NCBI RefSeq assembly: GCF_003259615.1
Contig: NZ_QLLR01000029.1
Coordinates: forward strand, 18,194-82,193
Direction of reading: 5' to 3'
Length of the DNA stretch: 64,000 nt
Source: Pedobacter cryoconitis
GTDB taxonomy: Bacteria > Bacteroidota > Bacteroidia > Sphingobacteriales > Sphingobacteriaceae
Numbering within the stretch: position 1 is the first letter of the stretch; every line of letters begins with the position of its first letter. The notes beneath the pieces were generated by a model, which saw only the letters and a list, made by a program, of their open reading frames with translations, was not told where the DNA came from and searched no databases. Of the stretch, positions 1-7,374 are shown in pieces. The translations under genes were made by a program, and so were the position numbers.

Positions 1-132
1 TCCTTTAGCATTGGCAATCAGTTCTAAGCCACTTTTTGTAGCTTGTATAAATTTAGGACCGGCATTTTGCGCAAAGCTGTTGAAGCTGATCAGAACAAGG
101 AGTAAGGTGATTGATTTCATTAAAGTTTTCAT
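1..132 (-). CDS. Secreted protein of unknown function, 5' part only
   Basis: The minus strand reads open from an ATG at 132 to the window edge (44 codons). The first about 21 residues look like a signal peptide: two Lys, a hydrophobic run rich in Leu and Ile, then an Ala-Gln cleavage region (SFAQ). A second in-frame Met at residue 5 could be the true start. The mature part begins NAGPKFIQATKSGLELIANA; I do not recognise the family. It lies 71 bases downstream of the TonB receptor stop on the same strand, so the two are probably co-transcribed. The rest of the gene is outside the window. Confidence 0.6.
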   Translation of the reverse strand, partial: MKTLMKSITLLLVLISFNSFAQNAGPKFIQATKSGLELIANAKG

Positions 133-203
133 GATGATTTGTTTTTATGTATGGTTTAAAATGATTGGTTTTAAAGTTTATAGGTTTTATTTGAGCTGTT
201 TGT

Positions 204-2312
204 TTATCTGACAAAGGTGTCATCACCGATAGTGATCATGATACCTATCAAAAAATCTCTTTTTGCCGCAGGTACAAGGGCTTGTCTGTTTAATCCGTTG
301 GCGCTATACTGATAGCCATAGACCTGCTTGAATCCCGGTACATTGTTGATATTCAGGTACAGCACAGAAAACTGCTTTAAGACATGGGTTAAGTAACTGA
401 CATTTAAGCTCAGACTGTTGAAATTCTGAGTTTTGTCGGCTAAATAAACCGGGTTATTTGGATTGACATAGGGCCTGCCGGATGCAAAGCTATAGGTGCC
501 GCCAAATTGGGTATGTAAAGATTCAATGAAGTGTTTGTAAACTACTGACACGGTATGTTTTGCGGCGAAGGAAGGGGTAGCCATCATTGGAAAATCCCTG
601 AAATCTCTTTTGGTATCCAGAAAGGAGTAGGATAACCAGTAATCCGCATTTCTGATACTCTTTTTATCTCTCCAGAACAGTTCAAAACCCTTCGCATAAC
701 CGCTGCCTGAATTGTCAGGATTGCCATTGTTTATTTTGGTCAGCCGGTTATAGTCTTTATAATATCCTTCGATCCTGAAATTCCGGTCTGGTGTATTGAT
801 TTCATACTTAAGGATATAATGGTCTGCGTGTTCAAAATCCGTTGGTTTAATAACCAGGTATTCATCCTCAGGATTTTGATAAAAGCGTCCATAAGCAAAA
901 GATAGTTGTGCATGTGCACTTGTTTTGAAACCCAAAGATGACCTTGGGGCCAGGTTGTATTTCTTCAGGTAGGAGGAGTATTCACCTCTCAGGCCCAGGC
1001 GGACAACAATTTTCTGGGTTAAAAACAGGTCTGTTTCTGCAAATCCTGAGCTGATCTGATCATTATATGCTCTGGCGAGTCCATTTAAGCTTTCCAGTCT
1101 GCCGGTATTGAATGTTTCTGTACCGAATTTGAAATTGGAGAGTTGCCCAAAGGATTTCGTTACTGTCGCTTTTCCTTCCAGCAGGTGATCCTGACGGCTA
1201 TAATCATTAACAGTCATTAAGCCTGAATCTTTGTCTTTATTGTAAGCAATACCTGATTCCAGCTTCCAGCTGTTGCCAAAATATTCTTTATAAGTAGAGT
1301 TCAGATAAATGTTAAAGTTGTGATTGCTAAAGTAATTTGGCGTGGCAGGTGTATCGATGTTGGCTCTGTACAGGGCGAGTTTAGTCCGGCCATAGGAAGC
1401 ATAAATTTTAAACATACCTGTTGGAGAGGTTTTTAGTTTATACTGAATATTACCTCCCGTACTTTCCGGCGCTTTGACGTAATCAAAATGCTGTTTAATG
1501 ATACTATAAACAGGGGATAAGTTATAATAATAACCTCCTATAGTAATTGAACTGTTCTTGAACCTGATGTTTTGATCAACTCCACCGCCAACAGATAGTA
1601 AAGAGATACCTGTGGTTGTTTTTTCAGGAAGATCAGTGCTTTCTAAAATCAGTGCGGAAGATAGTGCCTGGCCGTATTGTGCAGAATATCCGCCAGCAGA
1701 AAAAGAAGTGCCTTTAAATAAAAATGCAGATAAACGACCTCTGGATGCCTGGTCTGGAACTGTTGCATTGAACGGACTTTTTACCAGCATTCCATCAAAA
1801 TAGGTCTTGGTTTCTGAGGCCGCACCACCTCTGACAAATAATCCGCTTTCCGAAAAAGAGGTTTGTGCACCTGGTAGGGTTTGCAGGGCCGCAAATATGT
1901 CTGCACGCGAACCGGCTATGGTCGCAATATCCAGTGAGCTTAAGATTGCACCCTTTTTTCCGTCTCCAGCGATGAAAGAACCAGCACTGATACTGACAGT
2001 CTGCAATTGATTCATAGCTTCTTTAATAACCAGATTAAGGATTAAATTTCCATGATCAAGGTTAATCTGAACAGAATCTCTCTCAAAGTTTAAAGCTGAA
2101 TATATTAATGTTACAGCGCCTGATGCTGTAGTTGTGAAGGCAAATCTTCCTGTACTATCTGTAGAAGCGCCATCGTAACTGTTTTTTAAACTGATATTGG
2201 CGTTGGCTACTTTTATTCCCTTAGTGGTTTTAAGCACGCCGGAAATTTTAGTCTGTGTTTTGGCCAGGGTAAAAGAAAAGAGGAAAAGGAGCGTTAATTT
2301 AAGAGCTTGCAT
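204..2312 (-). CDS. TonB-dependent receptor with carboxypeptidase-regulatory-like N-terminus
   Basis: Outer-membrane active transporter of 702 residues. Residues 1-20 are a signal peptide. About 20-105 form a carboxypeptidase-D regulatory-like beta domain (SGVLKTTKGIKVANANISLK, STGRFAF), as in SusC-like and related Bacteroidota receptors. About 120-235 form the plug (LQTLPGAQT, GLFVRGGAASE, YFDGMLV). The rest is a beta-barrel rich in alternating aromatic residues. There is no adjacent SusD gene, so it is probably not a glycan Sus system. The substrate cannot be read from the sequence. The protein ends GDDTFVR and lacks the terminal Phe usual for barrels recognised by BamA. The start is a clear ATG followed by the signal peptide. 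Confidence 0.9.
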   Translation of the reverse strand: MQALKLTLLFLFSFTLAKTQTKISGVLKTTKGIKVANANISLKNSYDGASTDSTGRFAFTTTASGAVTLIYSALNFERDSVQINLDHGNLILNLVIKEAMNQLQTVSISAGSFIAGDGKKGAILSSLDIATIAGSRADIFAALQTLPGAQTSFSESGLFVRGGAASETKTYFDGMLVKSPFNATVPDQASRGRLSAFLFKGTSFSAGGYSAQYGQALSSALILESTDLPEKTTTGISLLSVGGGVDQNIRFKNSSITIGGYYYNLSPVYSIIKQHFDYVKAPESTGGNIQYKLKTSPTGMFKIYASYGRTKLALYRANIDTPATPNYFSNHNFNIYLNSTYKEYFGNSWKLESGIAYNKDKDSGLMTVNDYSRQDHLLEGKATVTKSFGQLSNFKFGTETFNTGRLESLNGLARAYNDQISSGFAETDLFLTQKIVVRLGLRGEYSSYLKKYNLAPRSSLGFKTSAHAQLSFAYGRFYQNPEDEYLVIKPTDFEHADHYILKYEINTPDRNFRIEGYYKDYNRLTKINNGNPDNSGSGYAKGFELFWRDKKSIRNADYWLSYSFLDTKRDFRDFPMMATPSFAAKHTVSVVYKHFIESLHTQFGGTYSFASGRPYVNPNNPVYLADKTQNFNSLSLNVSYLTHVLKQFSVLYLNINNVPGFKQVYGYQYSANGLNRQALVPAAKRDFLIGIMITIGDDTFVR

Positions 2313-2465
2313 AGCGTTCTGTATTTAATTATAGAACGAATATGGCTGGTAACCGGGCGGATGCAAGGGGAAAGCCGACGAGTGGTAGTATTGGCAGGAT
2401 GAATGGTAGTTTTTTACGAAAAATTACTGCATTTCGCCACAATTAAAGACATATAAACACAACAA

Positions 2466-2888
2466 ATGGAATATATTAAAACCTACACTGTAAAGGATGA
2501 ACACATCGATGTTCAGGAAATAATGGACGGCTTATACTACCCGTTTTACATGGAGTATTGCCGCCACGATTATATTAGAGAAGTACTGGGATTCGACTTT
2601 GAGGAAGAGGCTGGAAAAGGGGTGTTTATGGTATTATCTGGTTATAAAATCAGCTTTCTAAGATCGCTTAAAAAAGGTGATAATTTTTCAGTGACCTGTA
2701 CTTTATATACTGATAAAGCTGGTTTGCCACGTTTACACTTTAAGCAGGCCATCATGCTGAATGGTAAGGTAATGACCAAAGCAACTTTTACAGGAACTTG
2801 TATTCCGGCATCGGGGGGCAGACCTTATTTGCCGGCATCGATCACTGAAAAAATTGCTGATGCACCTGTACTCGACGAAGAAGTTTAA
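2466..2888 (+). CDS. Acyl-CoA thioesterase-like protein, hot-dog fold
   Basis: A 140-residue single-domain protein of 4-hydroxybenzoyl-CoA thioesterase (4HBT/YbgC) type. The N-terminal part (DGLYYPFYMEYCRHDYIREV) matches the strand plus long central helix of a hot-dog fold, and the following strands fit (FLRSLKKGDNFSVTC, RLHFKQAIMLNGKVMTKA). Such enzymes hydrolyse acyl-CoA or acyl-ACP thioesters in the cytoplasm; the substrate is not evident. It is transcribed divergently from the TonB receptor, and its stop directly abuts the convergent acr3 stop with no spacer. Family call is good; the specific reaction is unknown. Confidence 0.8.
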   Translation: MEYIKTYTVKDEHIDVQEIMDGLYYPFYMEYCRHDYIREVLGFDFEEEAGKGVFMVLSGYKISFLRSLKKGDNFSVTCTLYTDKAGLPRLHFKQAIMLNGKVMTKATFTGTCIPASGGRPYLPASITEKIADAPVLDEEV

Positions 2889-3974
2889 TTAAGGCTTTGC
2901 TACAATTGGTTCTGAAGGATAGTATTTCTTTCTGAACCAAAAAGCAAGGTTAACCAACGCAATCAGTGCGGGCACTTCTACCAGCGGGCCAATGACCCCA
3001 GTAAAAGCCTGACCTGAATTAATCCCAAAAACACCTATAGCAACAGCAATAGCGAGCTCAAAATTATTCCCTGTAGCGGTAAAAGCAATTGCAGTGCTTC
3101 TTGAATAATCTGCTCCGAAATATTTACCTGCAAAAAAGCTTAAGGTGAACATAATAGTGAAGTAGATGACCAGCGGTATCGCAATCCGGATCACATCAAA
3201 CGGAATCTGAACAATCAAACTGCCCTTAAGACTAAACATAATGACGATTGTAAAGAGCAGTGCAATTAGTGTAACGGGCGATATCATCGGAATAAATTTA
3301 GTCTGAAACCATTCTTCTCCTTTTAAACGGATCAGGGTATATCTGCTGATTACACCCATGGCAAAGGGAATGCCGAGGTAGATTGCAACACTTTTTGAGA
3401 TTTCGGCAATCGTGATATTCACTTCTAAGCCTTTAAGGCCAAAATAGGGAGGGAGTACGGTGATAAATACGTAAGCGAAAACGCTATATAACAAGACCTG
3501 GAAAATACTGTTTAAGGCAATTAAGCCTGCTGCATATTCTCTGTTCCCGTCCGCCAGCTCGTTCCAGACCACAACCATGGCAATACATCTGGCCAGACCG
3601 ATTAAAATTAACCCGATCATGTATTCAGGATAGTCTCTTAAAAAGGTAATCGCTAAAAAGAACATAAGAAAAGGGCCAATAACCCAGTTCAAGACTAGAG
3701 AGATACTTAAAACCTTGGTGTCTTTAAAAACTTCCCCCATCTTTTCATATTTAACCTTCGCTAAAGGAGGATACATCATCAGGATCAGTCCGATAGCCAG
3801 AGGGATATTTGTTGTTCCGCTGGAAAATGAATTAATGAAACCAGCAGAGGATGGGATGAAATAACCGGTCCCGACCCCCGCAGCCATGGCAAGAAAAATC
3901 CAAAGGGTTAAATAGCGGTCTAAGAAACTTAGTTTCTTTCTATCAGTTGCGGGGGCACAGTGGTTAGCACTCAT
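2889..3974 (-). CDS. acr3: ACR3-type arsenite efflux permease
   Basis: An inner-membrane arsenite exporter of 361 residues with about ten hydrophobic segments. The conserved Cys in LARCIAMVVVWN and the TGNNFELAIAVAIGVFG segment are hallmarks of ACR3 (BASS superfamily) and exclude ArsB. The reading frame stays open further upstream, but I place the start at the ATG at 3974 (MSANHCAP) because the longer version would overlap the end of arsC by about 56 bases; with this start the gap is 13 bases. It is the last gene of the ars operon and expels the arsenite made by ArsC. Confidence 0.95.
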   Translation of the reverse strand: MSANHCAPATDRKKLSFLDRYLTLWIFLAMAAGVGTGYFIPSSAGFINSFSSGTTNIPLAIGLILMMYPPLAKVKYEKMGEVFKDTKVLSISLVLNWVIGPFLMFFLAITFLRDYPEYMIGLILIGLARCIAMVVVWNELADGNREYAAGLIALNSIFQVLLYSVFAYVFITVLPPYFGLKGLEVNITIAEISKSVAIYLGIPFAMGVISRYTLIRLKGEEWFQTKFIPMISPVTLIALLFTIVIMFSLKGSLIVQIPFDVIRIAIPLVIYFTIMFTLSFFAGKYFGADYSRSTAIAFTATGNNFELAIAVAIGVFGINSGQAFTGVIGPLVEVPALIALVNLAFWFRKKYYPSEPIVAKP

Positions 3975-3987
3975 GGTTTTGTAATTT

Positions 3988-4407
3988 TTAAGAATTAAAA
4001 TTGTCTTTAACAAATGCTGAAGAATATTCTTTAATGAGGTCACGGACTCTTCTGAATTCCTGCATCACCTCGTCATCAGTTCCTTTGGCTTTTGCCGGAT
4101 CAGGGAAATTATAATGAAATTTTATTGCCCGGGCCGGAAAGTAAGGACAACTTTCTTTTGCGTTGTCACAAACTGTGATTACATAATCAAAATCAATGGC
4201 GGCATATTCATCCACATGATTTGAGGTATGAGCAGATATATCCAGCCCTGCCTCGCTCATCACTTGAATTGCTTTTGGGTTCACCCCATGTACTTCAATT
4301 CCTGCACTATAAATTTCTGCCTGATTACCTGCAAATTGTCTTAAAAAACCTTCTGCCAACTGACTCCGGCAACTATTACCGGTACATAATACTAATACTT
4401 TTTTCAT
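3988..4407 (-). CDS. arsC: Arsenate reductase, thioredoxin-coupled
   Basis: A 139-residue protein with the low-molecular-weight tyrosine phosphatase fold. The P-loop CTGNSCR (C8, R14) is the CX5R nucleophile loop, and C80 and C87 (TVCDNAKESC) occupy the positions of the Cys82/Cys89 redox relay of Staphylococcus pI258 ArsC. This points to reduction of arsenate to arsenite with thioredoxin as donor, not glutaredoxin/glutathione. It lies between the DUF6428 gene and acr3 in the minus-strand ars operon. Confidence 0.96.
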   Translation of the reverse strand: MKKVLVLCTGNSCRSQLAEGFLRQFAGNQAEIYSAGIEVHGVNPKAIQVMSEAGLDISAHTSNHVDEYAAIDFDYVITVCDNAKESCPYFPARAIKFHYNFPDPAKAKGTDDEVMQEFRRVRDLIKEYSSAFVKDNFNS

Positions 4408-4419
4408 CTGAATATTAAT

Positions 4420-4956
4420 TTAGCAGCAGCCAGAATCTGGTGTGCAGGACTGACCTGAGCCGGATGAATTGAACAGTTGGATTTTTGGTTTTTCTGTTTT
4501 AGGGACTCCACAGCTTTCACCTCTTCCAATAGCTTTACATTGCGTAAAATCAGGACTAAGGTTAACAACCAGGTTTTCACCTTCAACGGTTATACTTCCC
4601 GGGTACATTTGCCTGGTGTCAAATTCTGAATTACCGAATTCTATTTTCACTATACCCAAAGGATTTAGTGCGAGTGATTTTTCAACCAAATCCACTATGG
4701 ATAAAGCTTTGTGTACCTGCATTGCTCTTTCACTATCCTTTACAGCTGGTTCCCATAACTGAACAATAATTTCTGTCCAGGAATTCATAACCCCACCACA
4801 GTCTACAGAAACTATAGGAGCCTGCTTGATTTCAGTAATGTGATAAGAAGCATCTACCCGCTGTTCTGCTGAATATTGAAATTGCAGCGTCAGACCGGGG
4901 TGTTGTTGTAACGTTGTTTTAAAGTCGTTCCACTTTGTTAATTCTGTTGTATTCAT
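4420..4956 (-). CDS. DUF6428 family Cys-rich protein of the ars operon
   Basis: A soluble protein of 178 residues without signal peptide or membrane segment. I match it from memory to DUF6428, a family often found in arsenic operons of Bacteroidota; its function is not established. It carries several Cys: VDCGG near residue 55, CKAIGRGESC near 150, and a C-terminal tail SCTPDSGCC. The tail suggests metalloid binding or hand-off, which is inference. The frame extends to a TTG at 4965, but the ATG at 4956 is preferred because the ArsR-like palindrome at 4957-4968 lies directly upstream. It is 12 bases before arsC. Confidence 0.8.
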   Translation of the reverse strand: MNTTELTKWNDFKTTLQQHPGLTLQFQYSAEQRVDASYHITEIKQAPIVSVDCGGVMNSWTEIIVQLWEPAVKDSERAMQVHKALSIVDLVEKSLALNPLGIVKIEFGNSEFDTRQMYPGSITVEGENLVVNLSPDFTQCKAIGRGESCGVPKTEKPKIQLFNSSGSGQSCTPDSGCC

Positions 4957-4968
4957 ATATTGCAATTT
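4957..4968 (-). promoter_or_regulatory. Candidate second ArsR operator
   Basis: ATATTGCAATTT differs by one base from the perfect palindrome in front of arsR and touches the start codon of the DUF6428 gene. Two such matches in one operon, both just before a start codon, suggest ArsR binding at an internal site. This is inference from sequence alone. Confidence 0.5.
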
Positions 4969-4993
4969 AACGATTGATAAGTGTAAAAAAAGG

Positions 4994-5323
4994 TTAACAG
5001 CAGTTTGGTTCGCCTTTATAAGAGCCTAGAAAAGCACCTAATTGTAATTCTAATTGTTTCCATACTGCAGGATTGATGCAATAGCATACGCTAACACCTT
5101 CAATTGTGCCCTGGATAATCCCTGCATTTTTAAGCTCTTTCAAATGTTGAGAAATTGTAGCTTGTGCTAAACCTAGTTCTTCTACCAGGTCACCACAAAT
5201 ACAGGTGTTCGATTTTAAAATTCTTTGCAGAATAGCTATACGGGCCGGATGTGCCATTGCTTTTAACAATTGCGCCAGCTGATTCTGCTCGTCTGTAAAT
5301 ATTTCTGTTTTTGTAAGTCCCAT
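4994..5323 (-). CDS. arsR: ArsR-family metalloregulatory repressor
   Basis: A 109-residue winged-helix repressor. The HTH is at about residues 40-65 (DLVEELGLAQATISQHLKEL). In the preceding helix, C41 and C43 (TCICGDL) correspond to the ELCVCDL arsenite-binding motif of ArsR. Further Cys pairs are C80/C82 and the terminal C108/C109; some may be additional ligands. In this family, binding of As(III) or Sb(III) releases the repressor from the promoter. It is the first gene of the operon arsR-DUF6428-arsC-acr3 and has a perfect palindrome five bases upstream of its ATG, consistent with autoregulation. Confidence 0.95.
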   Translation of the reverse strand: MGLTKTEIFTDEQNQLAQLLKAMAHPARIAILQRILKSNTCICGDLVEELGLAQATISQHLKELKNAGIIQGTIEGVSVCYCINPAVWKQLELQLGAFLGSYKGEPNCC

Positions 5324-5328
5324 ATATT

Positions 5329-5340
5329 ATATTGCAATAT
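5329..5340 (-). promoter_or_regulatory. Palindromic ArsR operator candidate
   Basis: ATATTGCAATAT is a perfect 12-base palindrome just upstream of the arsR ATG. About 20 bases further upstream on the minus strand is ATTATTTG (5363-5370), a near match to the -7 element, so the palindrome would lie at or just after the transcription start. A repressor bound there could block the operon. Confidence 0.6.
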
Positions 5341-5419
5341 TACGATGTATTGAATTAATCTCCAAATAATTTTATGTTTTTAATAAATTATCAGTCATTA
5401 CAGATGAGCTTGCAAGGAT

Positions 5420-5890
5420 TTAATAGTTTAAGTAATAAGCTGTTTCGCGTTTAATTTCTTTTAAGACAAAACTGCTGCTCAGGGTTGATATGTTTGATAA
5501 AGAGGAGAGGTGGGTTACAACAAATGTATGATAGTCATCTACATCGTCCACAACGATTTTTAACAGATAATCCTGTCCTCCGGCAATACATAATACTTCC
5601 AGCACCTCTTTAAAGCAGATAACTGATTCTTCGAAGTTTTTCAGGGTTTCTATAGATTGTTCTTTGAGGGTTACTGTACAAAGCACGAGCAAATGTTTAC
5701 CAAGCCTTTCTCTATTAACCAGCGCCACATACTTTTCAATATATCCCTCTGTTTTTAATCTTTTAATTCTTTCATGGGTAGGGGAAACACTGAGTCCAAT
5801 CTGCTGGGCTATATCTTTAGTGCTTAATGAAGAGTCTTTTTGAAGGATATTCAATATACGGGTATCCAGCTTATCTAATTTATCAATCAT
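5420..5890 (-). CDS. Lrp/AsnC-family transcriptional regulator
   Basis: A 156-residue regulator. Residues 5-65 are the AsnC-type HTH (LDTRILNILQKDSSLSTKDI, then SVSPTHERIKRLKTEGYI); about 70-150 form the RAM/ACT-like ligand-binding domain, with the conserved GGQDYLLKIVVDDVDDYH segment. These proteins assemble as dimers to octamers and often sense amino acids. It is transcribed divergently from the histidine decarboxylase gene and shares with it an intergenic region holding several TTACTGAA-type half-sites, so it is the likely local regulator of the decarboxylase and of itself. Confidence 0.93.
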   Translation of the reverse strand: MIDKLDKLDTRILNILQKDSSLSTKDIAQQIGLSVSPTHERIKRLKTEGYIEKYVALVNRERLGKHLLVLCTVTLKEQSIETLKNFEESVICFKEVLEVLCIAGGQDYLLKIVVDDVDDYHTFVVTHLSSLSNISTLSSSFVLKEIKRETAYYLNY

Positions 5891-5896
5891 TGTATT

Positions 5897-5976
5897 TTAC
5901 TGAAATTGGATTCAGTAAGGTACAAATATGATGTTTTTTACTGTGAATGTATTCCTGAACAGTATTTTTTACTGAA
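5897..5976. promoter_or_regulatory. Array of TTACTGAA half-sites, probable Lrp binding region
   Basis: Between the divergent regulator and decarboxylase genes there are five related half-sites: TTACTGAA at 5897-5904, its exact inverse TTCAGTAA at 5911-5918, TTACTGTG at 5938-5945, GAACAGTA (inverse) at 5957-5964, and TTACTGAA at 5969-5976. The first two form a perfect 8-base dyad with a 6-base spacer, next to the regulator's ATG. The three forward copies are spaced 41 and 31 bases, close to four and three helical turns, as expected for a multimeric Lrp-type protein wrapping DNA. Confidence 0.6.
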
Positions 5977-6012
5977 TATCATTTAACCAAAGAAAATAAT
6001 CTGGTAGGTGCC

Positions 6013-6020
6013 TAATTTTG
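6013..6020 (+). promoter_or_regulatory. -7 promoter element for the histidine decarboxylase gene
   Basis: TAATTTTG matches TAnnTTTG exactly. I see no good -33 TTTG at the usual spacing, as might be the case for an activator-dependent promoter. Transcription would begin near 6025-6028, downstream of the in-frame GTG at 6008, which argues for the ATG at 6056 as translation start. Confidence 0.5.
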
Positions 6021-6055
6021 AAGAATTAAATACCATTATACAGACAGGCCACCAA

Positions 6056-7201
6056 ATGAAAACACAATTGAACACTCAGGACAATGAACGTCTGAGTACT
6101 TATATGAAAATGGCAGAGGAACGCTCGAAATATTTTATCGGCTATCCTATTGCGCAAGACTTTGATTATTCTGAGTTATATCCGCTGCTTAAACTGCCTT
6201 TAAATAATGTGGGTGACCCTTGGGTAGAATCTACTTATGATTTGAACTCCCGCTCTCTGGAACTGGAAGTATTGGAGTTTTTTGCTGAACTTTTCAATGC
6301 ACCAGCAAAGAACTGGTGGGGATATGTAACCAATGGAGGGTCGGAAGGAAATCTTTACGGTTTATACGTAGCAAGAGAATTATACCCTAATGGAATTGTT
6401 TATTATTCAGAAGCAACTCACTATAGCGTACAAAAGAATATCCAGTTATTAAATCTGCGCAGTATTGTTATCAGAACCCAGGAAAACGGGGAAATGGATT
6501 ATGAAGATTTGAATGCAATGGTACAAATGCACCGTGATCAGCCCGTAATTATTCTTGCCAATATCGGTACAACAATGATGGAAGCGAAAGATGATTTGCA
6601 GCAAATTCAGCAGATTTTGCGCAAACAGGCAATCAAAAATCATTATATCCACTGTGATGCAGCTCTGGCAGGTACGTATAGTGCTTTATTAGATCTTAAA
6701 CCAGGATTTGATTTTACAAATGGTACCGATAGTATGGCCATTAGCGGACATAAATTTATTGGCTCACCTATTCCTTGCGGCCTGGTACTGGTTAAAAAGA
6801 ATTATAAAGACAGGATCGGAAAGGCAATCCCTTATATCGGTACAGTAGATACTACCATTACTGGTAGCCGCAATGGTCATAGTCCTATTTTTATGTGGTA
6901 TGCGATTAAGAAATTGGGTAAAGAAGGATTGAAGCAGCGTGCGCTGGAATGTTTGGAAATTGCAGCTTATACAGTGAAAAGTCTGAATGCTATCGGCGTT
7001 AAAGCATGGACTAATCCTTCGGCATTGACAGTCGTATTTCCTGCACCCTCAATAGCACTGAGACAGAAGTGGCAAATTGCAACTGAAGACGGTAACAGCC
7101 ACGTAATTTGTATGCCTGGTGTAAGTAAGGAGCAGATTGATCATTTTGTTGCTGACTTAAAGGAAGACCTGGTTGCAAATGCACCTGTTATTACTTTATA
7201 A
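6056..7201 (+). CDS. hdc: PLP-dependent histidine decarboxylase
   Basis: A group II PLP decarboxylase of 381 residues. It closely resembles the Gram-negative histidine decarboxylases (Morganella type, about 378 residues): YVTNGGSEGN, ANIGTTMMEAKDD, HCDAALAG, the cofactor lysine in SGHKFIGSPIPCG (K233), and TITGSRNGHSP are all in place. It should convert histidine to histamine and CO2. Related plant enzymes use serine, so the substrate needs an assay. The frame is open to a GTG at 6008, but ATG 6056 fits the family's N-terminus and lies after the promoter element. No histidine/histamine antiporter gene is next to it. Confidence 0.85.
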   Translation: MKTQLNTQDNERLSTYMKMAEERSKYFIGYPIAQDFDYSELYPLLKLPLNNVGDPWVESTYDLNSRSLELEVLEFFAELFNAPAKNWWGYVTNGGSEGNLYGLYVARELYPNGIVYYSEATHYSVQKNIQLLNLRSIVIRTQENGEMDYEDLNAMVQMHRDQPVIILANIGTTMMEAKDDLQQIQQILRKQAIKNHYIHCDAALAGTYSALLDLKPGFDFTNGTDSMAISGHKFIGSPIPCGLVLVKKNYKDRIGKAIPYIGTVDTTITGSRNGHSPIFMWYAIKKLGKEGLKQRALECLEIAAYTVKSLNAIGVKAWTNPSALTVVFPAPSIALRQKWQIATEDGNSHVICMPGVSKEQIDHFVADLKEDLVANAPVITL

Positions 7202-7228
7202 CAAGTTGTTCCTTGAAAATTATTGATC

Positions 7229-7266
7229 ACAAAAGGCAGTGCGTTTATGCGTGCTGCCTTTTGTTA
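7229..7266 (+). terminator. Intrinsic terminator after the decarboxylase
   Basis: A 10-base stem (CAAAAGGCAG with CTGCCTTTTG, 7230-7239 and 7254-7263) closes a 14-base loop, and the descending arm supplies a T run. Confidence 0.7.
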
Positions 7267-7342
7267 TGAAAAAGTTACTTTTTGCAGTATAAACCGGACT
7301 AAACAATGTCCTTCCAGACTACCGATTCCCCATTATGATTTG

Positions 7343-7350
7343 TATTTTTG
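7343..7350 (+). promoter_or_regulatory. -7 promoter element for the PAP2 gene
   Basis: TATTTTTG matches TAnnTTTG. It includes the most upstream in-frame TTG (7348), so translation most likely begins further downstream. Confidence 0.4.
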
Positions 7351-7374
7351 GATTTTCCTGTAATCCAATATAAA

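Noticed and set aside
204..2312. First TonB receptor as part of a SusCD polysaccharide utilisation locus
   Set aside because: No SusD-like gene or glycoside hydrolase is adjacent, and its 702-residue length is shorter than typical SusC.
3975..4043. Longer acr3 start overlapping arsC
   Set aside because: The extra residues do not look like an ACR3 N-terminus, and the ATG at 3974 gives normal operon spacing.
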